From Tabrizicola_A sp044377735 (GTDB lineage: Bacteria; Pseudomonadota; Alphaproteobacteria; Rhodobacterales; Rhodobacteraceae), in the NCBI GenBank assembly GCA_044377735.1, contig JBILYK010000014.1, positions 1 to 51,490 of the forward strand: DNA of 51,490 nt, read 5' to 3'. Positions 48,481 to 51,490 of this stretch are shown here, in pieces. The stretch's first letter is position 1, and the number at the start of each line of letters is the position of its first letter. The position numbers were made by a program, and so were the translations under genes. Below the pieces are notes generated by a model. The model was not told the origin of the DNA, made no database searches, and worked only from the letters and a program-made list of their open reading frames with translations.

Positions 48481-50256
48481 ATGAGCACCCGGGCATTTCG
48501 GAGCGCTTCGACAGATGGAAGCACATTTCACTCGCGGCTTTTGGGTACACGCGGTGCGATCGCTACAGAAAATTATCTCGCGACGCATGCGGGTGCCGAC
48601 ATACTCAAGGCTGGAGGCAATGCCGTTGACGCTGCAGTTTCTGCGGTTCTTGTCGAGGGGTTGGTAAATCCTCAAATGCATACATTTGGCGGAGAATGTC
48701 CCATTCTGGTTCGCATGGCGCAGAGCGGACATGTCGAGGCGGTCAATGGAAATACAGCCGCGCCACAAAGAGCAACGGCTCAATCCTATCGTGATCGGGG
48801 ATATGCAGATGTGCCGGACGAAGGTGTGCTGGCAGCCGGCGTCCCGGCAGCCCCCGGTGCACTGATCCGCGCATTGGCGCGCCATGGCCGATTGTCACTG
48901 GCCGAAGTGGCCGCACCGGCCATAGAGCTGGCGCGCAACGGTTTTCCTTTGCACTCTGGGATGCTGAACCAGGAAAAGTTCGGCATCCGTGCGTTGGAGG
49001 GAAAATTCCGTCGCGAATGGCCCGGCAGTGCGGCGCTTTATCTGCCGGATGGGGATCTGCCGCAGGTGGGCCAAATCTTCCGCAACCCAGCACTGGCTGC
49101 CACTCTGGAGGCGCTTGTCCATTCCGAAACGAGCACACGCGGTGATCGCACGGCAGGCCTCGACGCTGCATATCGCAATTTCTATCAGGGCGACATCGCC
49201 AATGAGATCGCGCGGTTTTGCAAGGAGAGAGATGGATTTCTCGAGCGCACAGATCTCGCAGTTTATGAGACCCAGATCGAAACGCCGCATTCAATGAGTT
49301 TTGCAGGCACTACGCTATACAAATGCGGTTTCTGGACCCAAGGACCGACCATGCTCCAATGTCTTGCGATGCTGGAGCGCAGAAATTTAGATAAGCTGGG
49401 CCATAACAGTGCCGAATATCTTCATGTCCTGATTGAAACCATCAAGCTGGTCTATGCCGATCGAGAGCAATATTATGGCGACCCGTCTCAGACGCTTGTC
49501 CCAGCGGAGATGCTGTTGTCGAAGGACTATGCAGCGCTCAGGGATGAGTTGATTGATACGGGCAAAGCCATAGGTGAAATGCGGCCCGGCGATGCCTGGG
49601 AGGGTAAAGCGCTCTTGGCAAAGGACAAGCGCTTTGAAGTTGCTCCGTGGGGGCATGGTACGGTGCATGTCGATGTTATTGATTCAGAGGGTAACATGGT
49701 CGCCGCTACTCCGAGCGGTGCCTGGATCAAATCTGCAGAGGTGATTCCCGCGCTTGGCTTCCCTCTCGGCAACCGCTTGATGACGTTCTATCTCGAGCCA
49801 GAGCACCATCCTAACAGGGTTGCCCCCTTCAAACGGCCGCGAACGACCATAAGCCCCTCACTGGCGCTTCGTGGCGACAAGCCATGGATGGTTTTCGGCA
49901 GCATGGGAGGGGATCAACAAGACCAATGGCAACTTCAATTCTATCTCAACCGGGTCTTGTTCGGAATGACCATCCAGGAGGCGATTGAAGCACCTAAACT
50001 CAGCAGCGAGAATTTCCCTGGCTTTTTCGCACCGCATGACCGTTTTGCCAATCGCGTGCGGATCGAGCCACGCGTAGGGGGGCCGGTTTTGCAGCAGCTG
50101 GAAAAACTAGGTCATGATGTCGAGATCGCGACGGATTGGTCAGAGGGCTACCTGCTGGCAGCCTCGTATGACCCCGACACAGGTGTTCTTGAGGCTGGCA
50201 GCGATCCGCGCGGACCAAAGGGAGATGTTTTTCAGTCAAGTGCCATGTGCTGGTAG
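48481..50256 (+). CDS. gamma-glutamyltransferase-like Ntn-hydrolase
   Basis: A 591-residue protein of the GGT/cephalosporin acylase family. N-terminal part: GAIATENYLATHAGADILKA, then GGNAVDAAVSAVLVEGLVNP and TFGGECPILV. The likely autocatalytic Thr, which would be the first residue of the small subunit, is in GHGTVHVDVID (about residue 400). Here the usual Thr-Thr-His is Thr-Val-His. FGSMGGDQQ near residue 480 replaces the common GSPGG pattern. No signal peptide is seen, so it may be cytoplasmic, unlike classic periplasmic GGT. Substrates may be gamma-glutamyl or N-acyl amides. AGGAGA lies about 8 nt before the ATG. GC content is clearly lower than in the core genes. Confidence 0.85.
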   Translation: MSTRAFRSASTDGSTFHSRLLGTRGAIATENYLATHAGADILKAGGNAVDAAVSAVLVEGLVNPQMHTFGGECPILVRMAQSGHVEAVNGNTAAPQRATAQSYRDRGYADVPDEGVLAAGVPAAPGALIRALARHGRLSLAEVAAPAIELARNGFPLHSGMLNQEKFGIRALEGKFRREWPGSAALYLPDGDLPQVGQIFRNPALAATLEALVHSETSTRGDRTAGLDAAYRNFYQGDIANEIARFCKERDGFLERTDLAVYETQIETPHSMSFAGTTLYKCGFWTQGPTMLQCLAMLERRNLDKLGHNSAEYLHVLIETIKLVYADREQYYGDPSQTLVPAEMLLSKDYAALRDELIDTGKAIGEMRPGDAWEGKALLAKDKRFEVAPWGHGTVHVDVIDSEGNMVAATPSGAWIKSAEVIPALGFPLGNRLMTFYLEPEHHPNRVAPFKRPRTTISPSLALRGDKPWMVFGSMGGDQQDQWQLQFYLNRVLFGMTIQEAIEAPKLSSENFPGFFAPHDRFANRVRIEPRVGGPVLQQLEKLGHDVEIATDWSEGYLLAASYDPDTGVLEAGSDPRGPKGDVFQSSAMCW

Positions 50257-50354
50257 CCTGAGCCGGACGCTATGGACCAAAGTTCAAGCTTGGCCAGAGG
50301 GTGAGCAGAACTTCGCAGCGAACTTGCCAAATCGAGCAACCTGCAGACAGGTCG

Positions 50355-50954
50355 TCATGGCCCTTTTATGGTTGGCGATACGGGTGCCTCTGCGCGATCA
50401 TGCATGCCGTAGTCACGTGTAACCAGAAATGCAAGGGCCTCGTTAAAGCCTGGTGATGGGGCGATGGCTGCAACAAGCGCCAATGTCCGTTGGATCGTCT
50501 GAGCCTCTGCCAAAGCGATGTACGATGCCGCCTTGTTCACACTTTCGAAGCAAGCGAAATCTGGGTGCTTGAATTCCAAGTTTCCATAGGCCGCCACAAC
50601 ATAGCGGGTGTTGGCCGATGGCGCCATTTCGGGCAATGCCTGCGGCATGTCTTGCCCGGCACTTACATGCAAGACACGTTCAGCGACGCGGATTCGGTAG
50701 TCTTCAAAATGAACTGTTCGGCCTGCGGTCTGGGATCTCCGATGAACGCTGTCCTTGCGCCAGGCGGCAATGGCAGCGTCACTTTCCCAAAACTGATGCG
50801 ACAGCAAGACGTCCCTGTCCGCAAGCGACGAGTAGCGATCCAGAAAAATCAAACCGACATGCTGTGCAAGCACGGGCTTAAGTATATCAACATGTTCAAA
50901 GTAATGCTTCAAATGTCCTTGCTTTGGACGGACCTCAAAAAACAACGCATGCAT
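50355..50954 (-). CDS. ABM-domain (antibiotic biosynthesis monooxygenase-like) protein
   Basis: A protein of about 199 residues. The first hundred residues resemble a dimeric alpha/beta-barrel ABM domain: MHALFFEVRPKQGHLKHYFE, HVDILKPVLAQH and the LSHQFWESDAAIAAWRKD motif with the His/Trp positions typical of the family. The second half, with YVVAAYGNLEFKHPDF, may be a degenerate repeat of the same fold. ABM proteins include small monooxygenases, heme-degrading enzymes and uncharacterised proteins; no heme-binding signature can be claimed. The ATG at 50954 with AGGGG upstream is chosen; the frame continues to 51044. It converges on the GGT-like gene. Confidence 0.66.
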   Translation of the reverse strand: MHALFFEVRPKQGHLKHYFEHVDILKPVLAQHVGLIFLDRYSSLADRDVLLSHQFWESDAAIAAWRKDSVHRRSQTAGRTVHFEDYRIRVAERVLHVSAGQDMPQALPEMAPSANTRYVVAAYGNLEFKHPDFACFESVNKAASYIALAEAQTIQRTLALVAAIAPSPGFNEALAFLVTRDYGMHDRAEAPVSPTIKGP

Positions 50955-51044
50955 GAGATACCCCTGATCTAAGTCACCCTCTTCTTGTCCCGAAAAGGCG
51001 GCTTGCATCTGTTTTCGTATGCTTGGCTTCAAGTGACCAACCAT

Positions 51045-51490
51045 ACGTTGCGCGGCGACTATACATCAAGCGCCAGTTGTGGATGAGCCAGCGACATCTT
51101 GCTGGGGACGAAACTGACCGCATCCAGTACCCCCGCTGCGGTTTCGGATGCTGTCAGACGAATGCGAGCCAGCTGTTTGATCTCACGGCGGCTCTTTTGA
51201 TGGCGTGGATGTCCTCTCCTTCTGTGATGGCTTTAGCACTCATCACATTGGCACATTTCTACGCCATCAGGAGGGGGTATCTACGCAATCAACAAAGCCC
51301 ATCAGACCCAATCCACCCCTGATCCCCGTGAAGCCCAAATTCACTCTTTGCGCACCAAAAATATTAAGGAAGGTCTGATCAACGGCTTCGGCTGCGCCGA
51401 CATTGCCGCTTGAGGGCACTATGGGGCCAGACAGGCACCGTTTCCAGTGATTTTCGCGCTGATTGAGCCGCCTGAGCGGCGTCGATGCCG
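51045..51490. other. 446-nt terminal segment without a recognisable gene
   Basis: Short open frames exist here on both strands but none resembles a known protein and none has a good ribosome site. The segment is lower in GC than the core genes and contains the possible insertion-sequence end described at 51283-51300. It probably continues a degraded mobile-element region beyond the window. Confidence 0.45.
51283..51300 (-). mobile_element. possible IS5/IS903-type terminal sequence
   Basis: The minus strand from 51300 inward reads GGGCTTTGTTGATTGCGT. This recalls the GGCTTTGTTGAATAAATC ends of IS903-group elements. No transposase and no second end can be seen in the window, so it would be a remnant. 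From memory of IS ends only. Confidence 0.28.

Noticed and set aside
48332..48550. 72-codon minus-strand frame before the GGT-like gene
   Set aside because: It overlaps the start of the GGT-like gene on the other strand and has no recognisable product.
51023..51322. 99-codon plus-strand frame near the right edge
   Set aside because: No ribosome site, no family resemblance, and it crosses the possible IS end. Coding status cannot be supported.

Overview
The window looks like chromosomal DNA from an alphaproteobacterium of the family Rhodobacteraceae. I infer this from the high GC content and dense, overlapping operons, and from the gene set: a tol-pal cluster led by ybgC, a ChpT phosphotransferase of the CckA-CtrA relay, COX15-type heme A synthase, olsBA, the ligase-associated PdeM/Lhr-type repair pair, and several DUFs typical of this family. 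No tRNA, rRNA or CRISPR array was seen.

Layout. 1-2093: a small overlapping set (MazG-like protein, unknown protein, DUF2161 nuclease-like protein) running into ybgC. 2244-10784: envelope and quality-control block tolQ-tolR-tolA-tolB, pal-cpoB-tilS, then ftsH, closed by a strong terminator. 10881-15501: a MOSC protein, then a one-carbon folate block of fhs, chorismate mutase and two folD paralogs, the first lacking the canonical catalytic Lys. 15741-18819 (minus): pdeM and its DExH helicase. 18969-23371: ymdB-type phosphoesterase, EamA exporter, SLC13/RCK_C transporter, yebC. 23476-28655 (minus): MFS, M32 carboxypeptidase and ctaA in one overlapping operon, then an MltB-type transglycosylase. 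28784-32280: trmJ, a ThiE-like protein, olsB-olsA, DUF3553. 32314-39411: chpT, then minus-strand proA, proB, obgE, a GNAT gene, an RtcB-like gene, rpmA and rplU. 39622-46871: galE, two divergent RTX-type calcium-binding secreted proteins and manC, suggesting a surface or exopolysaccharide theme.

From about 46900 to the right edge the character changes: lower GC, accessory genes (WYL regulator divergent from a RidA protein around a perfect palindromic operator, a gamma-glutamyltransferase-like protein, an ABM-domain protein), long gaps, a 3' remnant of a second manC-like gene and a possible insertion-sequence end. This part looks like a variable region.

The most notable non-genic signal is a family of palindromic intergenic elements. 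A cloverleaf-like copy lies between tolB and pal, a 28-bp-arm copy lies before ymdB, and half copies follow the stop codons of the GNAT gene and probably the ThiE-like gene. All share a CTCNTCGT-hairpin-CTCNTCG half-unit. Other signals are a consensus CtrA site next to chpT and olsB, a near-consensus one before the large RTX gene, a LytTR-domain fragment after folD, paired palindromes in the folD/pdeM gap, and structured leaders before fhs and rplU.
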